NCBI RefSeq assembly: GCF_014898815.1
Contig: NW_026515433.1
Span: 2,068,501 to 2,132,500 of the forward strand
From: Panonychus citri
Taxonomy: Eukaryota > Arthropoda > Arachnida > Trombidiformes > Tetranychidae
Length of the DNA stretch: 64,000 nt
Direction: 5' to 3'
Part shown: positions 31,663 through 44,640 of the stretch, piece by piece
Position numbering within the stretch: the first letter of the stretch is position 1
Layout: each line of letters opens with the position of its first letter
Translations under genes and position numbers: made by a program
The notes under the pieces: generated by a model
Databases searched by the model: none
Told to the model about the DNA's origin: nothing
The model's input: the letters and a program-made list of their open reading frames with translations, nothing else

Positions 31663-33155
31663 TTGTTGTTTGCTGATCATTGAGAGTAAAGCTTGTTGGC
31701 TCTGAAGTCGAGCTGCCACATGAGCGTCTATCGAAACTGGGAAGATCTGTGTCTAAATAAGTGAGAAACGAAGAGAGAATAAGTGGACAAATGACCAAAA
31801 AGAAATGAAAAAAAAAATTGATCGAAAATTATGATAATGTTTTTCCTCTATCAAAGATTATCGAAAAATAATTGACTTTGATAAAAGGTAATTTTCCAGG
31901 TTCGATCTTGATTAAGATGAAAAATAAACGAACCTGAATGTGATTGGTAGTTGGCGCAAAAGTGGAAAGATTGGCGTGAATTTGTGTTTGGCCAACAGTT
32001 TGTGGTAATCGATTGTTGAGAAGTGGATTATTCACAGTGGCAACAGTGCTAGTTGCTTGCTTAGCGTTATTAGCATTCGCTTTAGCAGCAGGATTCATAT
32101 GAACACGACGATGGCGACCTGAATGAACAAAGTTTCGAAGAAAAATAAATGATTGATTAAAAAACAATAACAAAAAAGACAATGAAAGAAGAGAGAAAAA
32201 AAAACAAGAGAAGGAAAAAATTAAAGGTAGAGAATTTTATGCTTCATATGAATTTCTATATAATTATTTCGCCCAATTTTTTTTCCATGATAACCAACAG
32301 ATAAACTTACTTAATTTATCTTTTCGATAGAAAGCTCTGTTACAAATTTCACAAGCGAATGGTCTTTCTCCGGTATGGATCATTTGATGACGACGTAAAT
32401 GATATCCTTGAGAAAAAGCTCGACCACATGTATCACAGGTAAACGGCTTGTCACCTAAGGGGAGAGAATCAGAGAAGCATTAGAACTGAACATGGCAAGA
32501 GAAGGCAAAACCAAGGAAGGCAGTGAGTTAGCATATAGTAAACTGAACATTGAACATACACTATATACAAAAAGGGAATGACAAGAAGAGGTAAAGGATG
32601 AGCAGCAGTTACTTAATTTCTAATAAAAACTACGAATTTCAATTAAGTTACAGATGAAAAAGAAACAAATAGTTGGATAGTAAAGGAAATTTAGAGAAAA
32701 GAGAAGAAAAAACAAAGACAAAGTAAAAAGAAATTTAAATTAAAGAAAGAAAGAAAGAAAGAGAAAAGAGAGAAGAAAATTAAAAGAGAAAAGAACATCG
32801 AATGTATCAACTTGGTGTGTTTTAGATTATTCGAAAAAGAGAATAGAATTTTAAACGAAAAGAGAAAGAGAGCGACTTTGAATTCTTTTTGAAGAATTTT
32901 TCTTGTAATTTGATCAACTGTTGTTTAATTTGGTTGTTGGAATTCACAAAGAAAATGGATTCTGTTACCTGTATGGGTCCTCATATGGCCAACCAGTTTA
33001 CATCGATCAGAAAAAGCAGTTCCACATATTTCACATGCACTGGTCTTTGGACCATGGACTTTTCTCATATGGATCTTAGCCCTTTCCGCAGAGACAAACA
33101 ATTTACCACATTGTTGGCAAGGCACATTCTTAATTTTCTGGCCGTTCTGATCCAT
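31591..33155 (-). CDS. Four-finger C2H2 zinc-finger protein
   Basis: This is a probable DNA-binding regulator. Minus-strand exons are 33155-32969, 32454-32311, 32118-31934 and 31752-31591 (225 aa), all GT/AG with exact frame continuity, two introns splitting the finger array. Fingers start CQQCGKLF, CEICGTAF, CDTCGRAF and CEICNRAF, joined by TGDKPF and TGERPF linkers. The last finger ends HRRVH, followed by an Ala/Asn/Thr-rich tail, a 13-residue polyGln run and a short C-terminus. The frame is open upstream of the ATG to a possible TTTTCTCAG acceptor about 20 bp away, so a 5' exon (coding or not) is likely. The paralogue cannot be named from the fingers alone. Confidence 0.87.
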
Positions 33156-33384
33156 CCGAATTGAAGACTGAGAAAATAATCTCGGGTGAACACAATTAAA
33201 TTAAAAAGAAAATGTTTGACAAGAAGAAGTAAAAGAGAAGAGAATCAAATCAATACACGGGGGTGAAAGAGACTCAGTAAGAGAGGAAAAGAAAGAGTCT
33301 CTCTTTAAAAAAGAGAAAGAGATTAAGAGAAGGGGAGATGAAAAAAGAAAGAAGATGATTGAGAAAGAAAGAGAAAAAGAGAAA

Positions 33385-33765
33385 AAGAGAGAGAGGAAGA
33401 TAAACCAGAAACAAAGAAAGAAGAGAAAGAAGAGAAAGAAGAAGAAGAAGAGGAAGATAAAAGAAAAAGATGCTCAGGCGCCAGAAATTGAAATAATTCT
33501 AAGCGCAAACATTGAACAACCGAAATAATTACAATTTAAATAAGAATCAATTCAAATTCGCATCCAAGACCAGTTACAATTAAGGTTAAAAAGATACAAT
33601 TAAATTAACACTTGACATTTACAATTCAATTAAAACAAGTGACAATACAAACTGATGAATCTTATTGATCAGAAAAATTTGATTTCTTTTCAGTTTTGTT
33701 TTCTTTTTAGTTCTTCCAGCTGACCCTAGATGGCGCTTTCGATGTTCTCACGAAACTTTAAAGGG
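33385..33765 (-). promoter_or_regulatory. Putative promoter/5' UTR of the zinc-finger gene
   Basis: This lies upstream of the zinc-finger coding region and is shared, in inverted orientation, with 20808-21130. The best conserved core (about 33463-33505) is nearly unchanged between the copies, which are otherwise well diverged, suggesting constraint or homogenisation. A ctagatggcgc motif lies at 33726-33736 and a related tagatggcacc at 33787-33797 just outside. Function is inferred from position and conservation. Confidence 0.5.
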
Positions 33766-34440
33766 AAAAGTATTTAACCATTACGGTAGATGGCACCAAA
33801 GTAGATGTTCTAACTTTTGATAGTTCGAGAATTTAATTTGATTAACTTTACCTGTAAATTTAAAATTAAACACTAAGTTATTACTGCTAATTTTGAGTTG
33901 AGATGCTAATTGAAAAGTTGAAGGAAAATTGCTATTGTTGCTCGAAATCTCGAAACTGAAACTATCGTAATAACTTGAACCAGTTTTGTTTCCTTTGGAT
34001 AAATTTGTTGATCAACTTTGGGTGATTAAACTATTAATCTGATTTGACGAATTGTTTACTGTAATTTAGATTCTATTCTCTATATTGTTTGGCACAATTT
34101 ACTTCACGAGGTTTGCAGCACTTGTCCTGTATTAGGAAATAATAAATCATTACATTGTGTTGAACGATTAAACTTGGAAAGTTTTATCGTTCATGATAAA
34201 TTGTAATCAAATAAATGATTAACCTTACCTGGTAATTGCTACATCTCAATAAGTTTCACGATTTGAGCAGCAGTTTGATTTCATTTCTTACTTGCTATTG
34301 ATCAATTTATTGAACTTTTCTTTGATCCCAATCTACTGATGCCAATTTTCAATCTCATCTCTAATTTTTAACTTTTCGTTTGTAACAATCAAACTTATCA
34401 TGTTGATTTAATGCCGATCAATGTAATGTAATGGCTGATA
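33766..34440. other. AT-rich spacer between zinc-finger promoter and left arm
   Basis: About 675 bp without a supported frame. It contains one AGATGG-core motif (33787-33797) and ends where homology to the right arm begins. No splice-supported exon was seen. Confidence 0.5.
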
Positions 34441-34550
34441 TGAATTACTTTTTCTGAATTACCGATAGTGTAATAAGAAGCTTTAATTTTATGGATTACA
34501 AAGTAACTAAAGTTTCATTTGTTATTCTTTTTTTTTCAATTTTCTTTTAG

Positions 34551-34658
34551 GAGAAGAAATTTAATGACGAGAAACATGAAGAGAAAAAATTATTAAAGAA
34601 ATTAGGAATATATCAATACATTCGAGGAGATTCAAAGTCTGATACTGACGATGAATAG
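34551..34658 (+). pseudogene. Orphan copy of the last survivin exon
   Basis: A CTTTTAG acceptor precedes GAGAAGAAA and an open stretch encoding EKKFNDEKHEEKK..DSDTDDE-type sequence to TAG. It is identical in reading to the final exon of BIRC5 at 51314-51207. The BIR exons are absent upstream and homology stops within the intron, so it cannot make survivin. It is a by-product of the duplication that created the left arm. Confidence 0.9.
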
Positions 34659-35309
34659 GAAGAGAGAAAGAGAGAGAGAGAGAGAGAAATGGAGGGAGAA
34701 AAGGAGAGAAATAAATTGAGATAAAGTTCTTTTTACATTTATAATCAAATTCATTAATATGTTTTATTATCATTTGCTTATTAATATTATAAATCCATCT
34801 TGTGTTTGCATCATTATTAAGTTTTTTTAATACTCAAATAAACCATTCAACATGCAAACAAACATTCACAAAGTCATTGAAAAGCAAATACAAAGGCCTT
34901 GAAATTAGTGCTGCCTAATTTTGTTTGTTACCTTAACTTTTTTCACCATCGTTTTTAGAGATGTGATTGTAATTGAAGAAAAAATAGGCTAAGGGGAGAC
35001 GAGAAACAAAATTGCATTGGAATAGGAATAAGAATCTCTAGTAAGAAATAAAAGAGTGAGAGTGAGAGTGAGAGAGAAGGGGAGAAGGAGAGTGAATAGA
35101 AGATTGGATGAATATGGAAGAAAAAGAGAAAAGCAAAGTGGGAGGAAGAGAGAAAAGGAGAGAAAGAGAGAGAGGGAGAAAAAAGGAGGTGGTGGTAATT
35201 GTGGTGTTGGTCTCGGTGTTGAATGAGTAGATTAAGTGAGTAAAGTGAATAAAGTAAAGGTAGTGAACAAGTGAAAGAAGAAAATAAAAGAAAAGGATAG
35301 TTTCAGGTT

Positions 35310-38300
35310 TTACAAGTTTCCACTTGGTTCATCATCTTTGGTTTCCTTTATTACGCTTTTATCCTCACATGAGATCGGACTTGCAAGCGCCGCCTCCAAT
35401 TCATCTTTTAAAGAGTTTGCTGAATTAGGCATCAAATTTTTCTCTCTTTTGCTCGTAATTGCGTCAACGGGGGTGGAACAACTTGTTTTCTCTTCTCCTA
35501 CTTGTTCACTACTGTAATTGCTACTACTTTCCACCGTCGATGTCATCATAGTGCTCACACTGCTGTTTCCTTCATCTCCTCCGGTCGCTCCAACTGACGA
35601 TGGAGATGCCGACGATGATTCATTTCTACTTTTCTCATCACCACTCATCTTTTTACCTCCTAATCTTGGTACAGCTACTTTATTGCTCGATGTTGTGCTT
35701 GTAGTTGATTTGGTTGGTTTGCTTATTGAATTTTTACTTGCTAATGTCCGATTCGATGATGATGATAATAAACTGGAAGAAGTAGTTGATGGACGAGTCG
35801 ATGATTTTGATAGTGTTGTTGTCCCAACACCAGGACGAGAAGATGAAGACGATGAATTAGTTAATGAACGATTTAAAGCACTTGTGGTACTTTTATTGAT
35901 TAATGAAGATGAGGCACCAGGTGAAGGTCGATTTAACATAGTACCAGTCGAGGCTCTTTTAGATGGAGCGACACTCTTACTAGTTGCTCCAATTCCAGTT
36001 CCAATTCCAGTTCCAGTTCCAGTTCTAGTTGTAGTTGTAGTTTTCGAGATCGTTGAAGGTTTAGTTCCAGTGGTAGAAGACAAAGTAGACGAAGGATTAG
36101 TTCGAGATGTTGCCAATGTTGATCGACTTGTTAATGTTGATCGTATTGGAGCTTTGACTGTTCCAATAGTAGAACTTGACATTCCAGTGGTGGTTTTGGT
36201 TCCAATGGTAGAAGAGGAAGTTCCTGGTCTCTTGGATAATCCAGAAGTTGCTGATGAAGTTCCAGTTGTAGTTCGAGTCAAAGGTTTTGAAGTAGTTGAT
36301 GATGATAAAGAAGATGATGTTCCTCTTGATGATGAGGTTGTTGTCCTAGAGGCTAAAGAAGATACTCTAGAAGTGGTTGATGATGTTCCTGTTGCTCCTG
36401 ATGCTGTTAAAGTCTGTGTGGGCCTTTTGTTTAATGTTGATGCGCTTCCAACTCTTGATGTGCTCGTTGAGTTTCTGACATTTGATGTTAATGTTGATGT
36501 TGATGTGGGTTGACGAGAAGTTGCTAATTTACCGGTAGTTGAACTAGAACTTGATTTAACCGTTGAAGTTAATCTCGAACTAGAGGTTCCACTTGGAGCC
36601 AAAGGTTTTCTAGTATTAGAAACAGTTGATGTCGATTTTAACGCTGCTGTTCGAGATGAACTAGTAGTTGTACTACTTTTACTTGGAGGTAAAGTTGATT
36701 TTTTCGAAACATTAGTTTTACTAATTGTTTCCTTTTTAACCAATTCACAGCTTTTAGATTCAATTCCAGAAGCAGCGACAGCAACAGAACCCGAAATAAC
36801 ACCAACACCAACAGCAGCGGCAGCGGCAGTGGCAGCGGCGGTGACGGTGACAGCAAGGTTAGAGGAATCATCTATTTCCACACTTTGAGATGAATTATCA
36901 GTTGATTGAGAAATAATATTTTCATCCTGATTGATCATTAAATCCTCACTTGTGATTACATTTGATGTAGACTTTTCTTCTTCTAAATTAAGTTGAGATG
37001 ATTTATCGCCAATACTTGATGAATTTTCGGCTTTTATTTCTTCTGCTTCATAGATTCTCATTTCTTCTATTCCTTTTTCTATTCTTTCATCGTTTATATT
37101 TTCACTTTCTCCTTCTTTTTCTTTTTCTTTTTCTCTTTCCTCTATTTCTTCTTTTACTTTTACTTTATCATTTTCTGTTTCGTTTTCTTCTTTCATCTCA
37201 TTATTCTCTTTCATTTCATTCTCTCCACTTAATTGCTCCATTTTCTCTCCCATTACATCTTCCGTTAATTTGCTTTCGTTCATAATATAATCAGATGTTA
37301 CATTTGGTGTAATGACTATAGTATTTACTTGATCATCTGAAAAATCAAGTAAACCACAACTATTATCTGGATTATCCTCATACAAAGTTGAGCCTTTTGT
37401 TTCATCACCTGTTGAAATGTCAACACTTTTATCAAAAGGATTTAATGATTCAAGTGGAATACTTTGAGTATCTTCAATGTTGATTTTTCCAGTATTTGTA
37501 TTTTCCTCTTCGTTTCTCTCTTCTCTTTCTTTTTTCTCTTCTTTCTGCTCTTCTTTTTCCATTTTTTCTTCATTTATCTCGGAATAAGGATCAATGGCAT
37601 GAGGTCCCGAACTAATCACATCGTTACTTTGATTAACGATAATCGATTGTGGTTCAATAGAATCTGCACCAAAGTAGCCACCATGATAAGGCTCAGAAAC
37701 CATTCCATCTGAAACTGAAGTAATATATTGATTAACATCAATTCCTGAACCACTTAGTTGACTATCACAATCATTTTCTTTCAATTCTGGACGTAATTCT
37801 GATCCTGAAATTGTCAATCTTTCTGATGTTGTTCCTGTTGCTCCTGTTGTTGGGGATGATGGAATCTCATTTGGTGTTAAATTACTGACAAATGTTTCAG
37901 CCTGTGAAATTAAATTACTCTCCATGGTTGAATATTCTGATTCTTCAAGTTCTTGTAATTGTTGCAATTGTTCAAGTTGATGATTAAGTTGTTGTTGATG
38001 TTCACGCTGATCTTGTTGTTGTTCAAAATACACCAATTCAGGAGCAGAAGGTAATTGTTGAAAATCAGTTTTATTCTCGCCAATATCATGAATAATCATC
38101 TCCGATGAAAGATTATCTGAGTATTCGGATGACGATAAATTACTAATTGATTGTTGATTAATTAAATCACCATCATTATAACCATTATCATTATCATTAT
38201 CATTATCATTACCATCACTAAAACCAACAACTTTAACACCACCAACATTACAAGAATTAAAGTTTTCTGAATCACTTAAAACATTATTATCCACTAGACC

Positions 38301-40219
38301 ATCAAACATTTCAATCTTCTTGTTTTGTAGTTGTTGTTTTTGATCATCATCATACTGATCATGATAATCCTCTTGTTTATGTTGTTGCTCTTGTTGCTCT
38401 TGATGTTGTTGTTGTTGCTGCTGTTGTTGTTGATGATGATGCTCATGTTGGAGTTGATCGTTGTTCCCATCATCCTTAAATTCACTCATCCACAAATCTT
38501 TTTTATCCAATTTCTCGTTTTTATTTGACTCTTCGTCGTCCTTTCTTGGCTCATTTCCAACTTCATCACTTCCAATAATGTTACTGATATTTGGTTGAAA
38601 TTCATCGGCAAAAGGATTCAAGGTTGAACCCAAATTGACTTTTTCTTTTTCTTTCTCTTCTTTTTCCTTTTCTGGTTCTATTTTAACTTTACCAGCATCT
38701 TCTTCTTCTTCTTCTTCTTCTTCTTTTTGATCACCATCATCATCATCTCCTCCTCCACCTCCCTCTGCACTTTGCTTCTTCTTCTCTTCCAATGATACAC
38801 TAAATCCACCGGAACCAATCACTTCTTCACTCATTAATCCATTATCGATTCTTATTGGTGATCTTCCATCATCACCATTATTATCCAAATGATATTCCAA
38901 ACCATTTCCATTATTAATAATAATATTGTTATTTCCATTGCCACAATCGATATGACCATTGTTATCCAAACCACTTTTAGTACTATTATTAATCGAACTG
39001 GATAGTTCACCACCACCACCACAATTTCCAATTGATTTAACAATCGATGAAACGTCTTTCAAGAAAATAACGATTGTAGTAACATTGTCACATGATCCAT
39101 CTTTAATTGATTTATCGGAAAGTATTTGTGCTGTTGAATTTACCAATTCGTTTACACTTAAATCACTGTTTTTCTGTAAATGCTCATAAATTAATCCAAT
39201 TGCATCTTCTGGTGTCATTCGGTCCCATAATCCATCACATCCCATGATCACAAAATCTTCAGTACCATCTAAATTGATAACCTCGAAATCGGGATCAGAA
39301 GTCACATAAGGTTTATAATCGGGATCTCCAATAGCTCGAGACACACCAAGAGTACCATTAACTCTCCATGTATCTAAATAGAGAACAGTTCCTCCCATTT
39401 CCTCGACTCTTTCTTTTTCATCTTCTCTCTCCAAATTATGTGGATTTGTGATGAAAAAGGGTTTCCCATTACGAGACACAAGAGCCATCGAATCACCGGC
39501 CCAATGGATAAAAAGTTTCGATCTATTTCTAAGACACATGTAACGGCGGTACAACCACTTCTACTTGCATGGTCTTCCTCTGCTTTTTCTGTGTATTGCA
39601 AATCTGTCAACGCATAAGCCATTCTGACTGCATCTGCAATATAACCTGATTTAAACCAACGATTCTCAACCATATTCTTATGCAAATGATCAGCAGCAAA
39701 TTCTGCAGCATCCGGTCCGGCATGACCATCGAATATCGCAAAGTAAGAGTAATGGTTTTCGATATGGTTACAGTCATCACTCTAAAATAAACAAATGAAT
39801 GAATAAATAAACATTATCATCACCATAATTAACATTAAGATAAAAATAAACAAAAATAAAGAGAATGAGAATGAGAAAGAAAATTGACAAGATGAGATAT
39901 GGAGAGCATGAGATCGGAAATTTAGATAAATTAGAAAATCAGAAATAATTATCGGAATAAATAGAATCAAAAGAGGGACAGTGATGAGAAAAAGGAATAA
40001 TAATTAACATAAGATTCAACAAAAAGAGGAAAGAAAAAATGACAAATAAAGAATAGGAATAGGAAAAAGATAATTTGTTTGTAAATTCGTTAATCAACTA
40101 ACCTTATCTTTAAATTGACTAAGAAGATTTGGTATTACAACATGTCGGTCCTCCATTGACCGGCGAGTATTTTTCACTGCATAAACAGAATATTCTGGAG
40201 ACTCTTTTTCTCCCTCCAT
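35310..40219 (-). pseudogene. Left PPM phosphatase copy, catalytic domain disrupted
   Basis: Inverted paralogue of the intact gene at 45630-50548. Coding exon 1 is 40219-40103 and exon 2 runs 39781-35310; a non-coding 5' exon ends at 41146 with a GTAATT donor, as in the right copy. Two lesions hit the phosphatase domain. The metal-site DGHGG reads DGHAG near 39708, and an A3 run (39526-39528) where the right copy has A4 shifts the frame, leading to a stop at 39374 and a product of about 174 aa. The remaining frame, of more than 1,400 codons, is open and almost identical to the right copy, with only in-frame indels. That means the damage is very young, the tail was homogenised, or the frameshift is a sequence error. 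Confidence 0.8.
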
Positions 40220-41235
40220 TGTGATTACACTTTAACAGATGATAAATAGATGTTTATGATTATGATTATGATTATTCTGTTATATCCATTGGTTTATCCA
40301 CATTGAAATTCAATCAATTCAACAGTTGAAACAAAAAAGAAAAGAGAACGAAAATAAAAAACGATTAGTTTTCAAGTGAAAAAAGTGATGAAAATGTAGA
40401 AAAGAATAAAAGAAACAAAAGAAACGAAAGAGATGATGATGACATTGAACAATCACAATATAACAATTATTACAAAATTAACATTCAAAATAATCAAATT
40501 TACTAACAATTTAAACGAGAGTAAAAAAGAACATTTTCTAAACAAAAAGCAACAGATTTTCCATGATCTGGCAAATCGGGCTTGGTTCTTGTTCTTTCTT
40601 TTTCTTTTCTATCTCTCTTTTTTTCTCTTTTTTCTCTTCTTCTCTCTTTCTCCTTCTCTCTTTCTGTATAGAGCAAAGGCTTAAAAAACACACCCAACTA
40701 ACTCCAAAAAGTGAATCTCTATTTCTTCCCTCACCCTTTTGTATATAAGAGAGAAAAAGAGAGAGAGAGAGAGAATAAAATAGAAAGACAAAAATAAAGA
40801 AAAATAAAGAAAGAAAAAGAAAAAGAAAGAGAAAAACTAATTCTGTATCACTCTAAACCCAAAAAGAAGATCACATTTAATAGAACATGATGATGAAGAT
40901 AAAGATGAAGATAAAGATGAAAAGAACAACAACAACTAAAACAAAAAAAGAAGAAAGAAATAGATTATGAAAGGGAAGAGAAAAAATTGTTACTTCCGAT
41001 GTGTGACATTAAAGTGATCGAGTAGAAAACACAAAACAAACAGTAAATTAAACACTCACATTAACATTAAATTAACATTGAGAAGAGAGAAAAGAGAAAA
41101 GAACAAAATTAATGTAAGAATTGAAGAAGAACAGATGAAAATTACCTTGTTGTTTTCTTCTGTGAATGAGGAAAGGAAAACGAATAGATTTTTGATTATT
41201 ATGATGAATTAAACTTAATTGTCAAGTAAATATTC

Positions 41236-44200
41236 AACAAAGAAACGACTTAATATCTTGAGAAATGGTAATTGTGTTGATGAGGATATTCACTGTTGCT
41301 CTTAAAGATGATTGTTGTTGGACGTTGATGATAAGTTAAATTTGATGTTTTCGTTAATGACGATGATTATAATATTGTTAATGGAAAAGGAAACATAAAT
41401 GGTGAGTGAGAGCAATTCAGCTAAAAGAGAAAAAAGAAATAGAAAGAGAGAGAAAATTAGTAAAATAAATTAAAAAGGGAAGAAAGAGAAAAAAGAAAGA
41501 GAGAGAAAAATTCGTAATAAAATGTAAATCACTTGATATAAATACAGAAAAAAAGTAAATTAAATTGAATCAATTAACGAAAATAACAGAAAATTAATGA
41601 TCATTATTATCGCATGAAAATAAGATTAATTTGAGTCATTTGTAGACTTGAACGTCTACACTCACACACACCAAACACTCGGTGACTCAACAACTCCCAC
41701 CACATGTAAGAGTAAGTGGCCCCTTCCACTCGTAAGGAACAACCTTCTTCCTCTCAAATGGCTTCAAGCAAGTGAATTATTGTTCTTTGCATTCATTACG
41801 ACATCGTTCCGCCATTAGAGCACATTTTTTCTCTCTTTCTCTTTCTTTCTCTTTGAGAACTTAATTATAATCACGTCTCCACGCACCAAAGATCTTATAT
41901 GTTTCACACTCTCTAAACAAATGGTGCAACGACATCAATACATGATATTAGATCTGTCGATCGGATTGATTTACAGTAAGATGACACTTATTTGAATGAG
42001 AAAGAGATAGATAAATAGAAAGATAGAGATAAAGTAAGAGAGAGAGAGAATCGCCTCTCTCCTGATGGATTGATGAAGAGATGTAAATCAATTGGAACAC
42101 ACAATTGAGGAAACTAATTAATTCAAAAATCACTTTTTCAATTGAATTGATTGATCGCTAATCTAAATGACACCAACACTTATTTTTGTTTTTGTAACAA
42201 AAAGCGTAATAATCTGTCAACACAGTCTCTCTCCATCTCTATCTCCATCTTTAAAAGTAACAATTACAATTAAAGATACGGTTTGTTAAGAGTCAAATGG
42301 ATACTTTTTACCGGTGAAACCATAAGGTTAACGCTAATAATACATATGAAAGATAAATCTTCTGATGCTTAACACTAGAATAATTTTCAAAAATAGTAAA
42401 CACTAAACATGGAACAACAACCAATAACCTAATTTAATCAAAAATAATCGATTAAATTAAACTTAAATTGTTCGCCAAATAGAATAGAAGAAAAAAAGAA
42501 TCAAAAAACCTCAACTTATCAAAAGATTCAATGTCAATGTATTAATAGTTACATCACATGATTGGAAAACAAAAAGTCACCAAAGGTTAACACAAATTTA
42601 CCACAATTTACTTACAGTTAATTTTAGAGGTTCCAACGTTACCAATAAACTATTTAGAACAACAATTAAATAAAAACAATTTAGAAAAAAACATTAATAG
42701 AAATAAACAAAACAACCAAATCAAATAATCAAAACGAATTAAAAACAAAAACCGTTTTCTTTTCTAAACTAATATTCTTTTCCAACAGATGTCGCTAGTT
42801 GAACGCCGAAAATACGAAAATCATTTAATTGTTAATCTATTTTAATTTACAACAATTTTAATTTCCGATTGATCCAATAGCTTGTGTGAACTTTTCTTCT
42901 ATTAAAAAATTAAATAAAAAGTCGATTATAACAATTAACTAAACAGCAATTCGATTAATTATAAATTCGAACATTGAGCGCCATCTATCGGGCGCCGAAC
43001 AATTTATCTAAATAATAATAATTATAAAAGTTTTCTTGTTAATGAGCAATGAGAAATTAATTATCATCACAATAGACTTTTAGTGGTTTTAGATAATAGT
43101 TGGTTAATTAGCTGATTAAGAGAATGGAAAAGTGTTAATTGAAGTGATTATCGTGCATCAAGGGTGAGATTTTGTGACTCTTTTAATTTCTTCATCTTTA
43201 ATTGTTTGAAATGTTTTCAAAATTCCTCACGCAATTAAATTCAATTGAATATCGTGTTTACAAGTTTAATGACCTTTTTGTTGTTGCAAAATTGAATAAA
43301 TATAAATTTTGTGGATTAAATTGTCGATCATGAAAAATTGAACGGAGGTGAAAAGGTCGCACGGAAAAACAATGATAATAATAGTGAAAAAATCAGTAAA
43401 TACAATAGGGGAAAAAGAAAGTCAATCAAAAGTTGTTCTTAATCAATTCTTAAGTTTGGTTAGTCAATTTTTCAATTGAATGACAAGACAATTAGATAAC
43501 TTTAAGAACTTCATTGAAAAATCAAAGTTGATCAAAAGTGATCAGATTTATCAAATTGATCAAATTGCTGAATGAAACAAACAAAAAAGGTAGACAGGTT
43601 TTGATCAACAATCACAATCAACCAACAACAATAACAACAAATGGTAAGTAGATATTAAATTAATACTTCGTGCTAAACAAATCAAATCAATATTAGGATG
43701 ATTAAAACGATTCTACTTTACTGATCAATCAGACGAATCATTAATCACTGAAATTGGTTGGAAATATGAAAAAGAAAAAAAAAAAAAGTTTAATAGTAAA
43801 AAGATAATTGTGATTAAACCAAAGGTAAATTGTCCCGAGATTATTAAACCAAATGAAACAATTAGAATCAATTTGGTTCTATTAACAATTAGTTGTTACC
43901 CAACGAATCTGTAGATTTGTTAGATTGTTAGTTGAGTTGATGAAAAGAATTGATTGTACAAAGAGAGATAATCAAATTGGTATTACAATTTAGAGACAAT
44001 TTTAATTGTTAGACTAAAGTTGCATGTTGATTGATCGAGACAGAAGATAATTAATATTTATCGTGAGAGTTTAATTGTTATCATTTAGAATCATTTTCGA
44101 CTGATTTAATATTCAGACAATTGTCGATGAAACAGTGATGAGAAAAATCAGATAACAATTAACTTAATTTTCCAACGCCTACTAATCTAAATTGTAATTA

Positions 44201-44640
44201 GAATAAATTGTTTGCAATGTTGATTGGAAAATTTAATTTTCTCTCGATTTGAAAGTCGCGCCTTTAGAGAAAAAGACCCAACCCTAAGGAAAGAAAGAGA
44301 AAGAAAGAGAAACTTTTCTTTCATTCTAAACACCCAAACAATCAAATCTTGTTAATAGTCAGAGTGATTTGATTAATTTAATTTTGTTTATTCGTTGATT
44401 AAATATAATTTAGTGTTTATGTTGAAGTGATTAACATTTAGAGACTTACCTTCCTTTTTGTTATATTGAATATTTTCAAATTTGTTTTCTCTCGTCATTT
44501 ATATTTCCTTTTCATTAACAATAAAAATTGTCATCATTAGAGTAACAATACCAAATTTTTATTCTTATCATTCAACAACCTCATTTAAAGTGCGACATTA
44601 ACTTCCTCACAAGTACCATTAGCAATCTGAAGGATAATTT
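41236..44640. other. 3.4-kb spacer of the inverted duplication
   Basis: AT-rich DNA between the divergent PPM copies. It must hold both promoters, because the non-coding 5' exons lie at or just inside the arm ends. Two AGATG-core motifs in opposite orientation occur at 42786-42796 (cagatgtcgct) and 42977-42988 (agcgccatctat). A TGTAGAC/GTCTACA hairpin lies near 41641-41660. An isolated ATG followed by GTAAGT at 43621 has no continuing exon. No gene is supported. Confidence 0.6.

Larger units (their letters stand above)
34441..41235 (-). repeat. Left arm of a large inverted duplication
   Basis: Over about 6.8 kb this is the reverse complement of about 44640-51422. It includes a survivin last-exon copy, the full PPM gene, its intron and its non-coding 5' exon. 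Identity is very high across most of the arm and visibly lower from about 39555 to 39780 (first part of PPM exon 2). Outer edge: matching stops just past the gaattac near 34445. Inner edge: matching fades after about 41235. Confidence 0.93.

Noticed and set aside
35518..36513. Long open frame (331 codons) antisense to the left PPM tail, with a mirrored one at 49324-50340
   Set aside because: It is the complement of the low-complexity Ser/Thr-coding stretch; repeated codons keep the antisense frame open and the product is Val/Asp/Leu-repeat with no domain.
43603..43640. ATG followed directly by GTAAGT, looking like a start exon
   Set aside because: No downstream acceptor with a continuing frame was found before the PPM 5' exon; it may be chance in an AAC-rich stretch.
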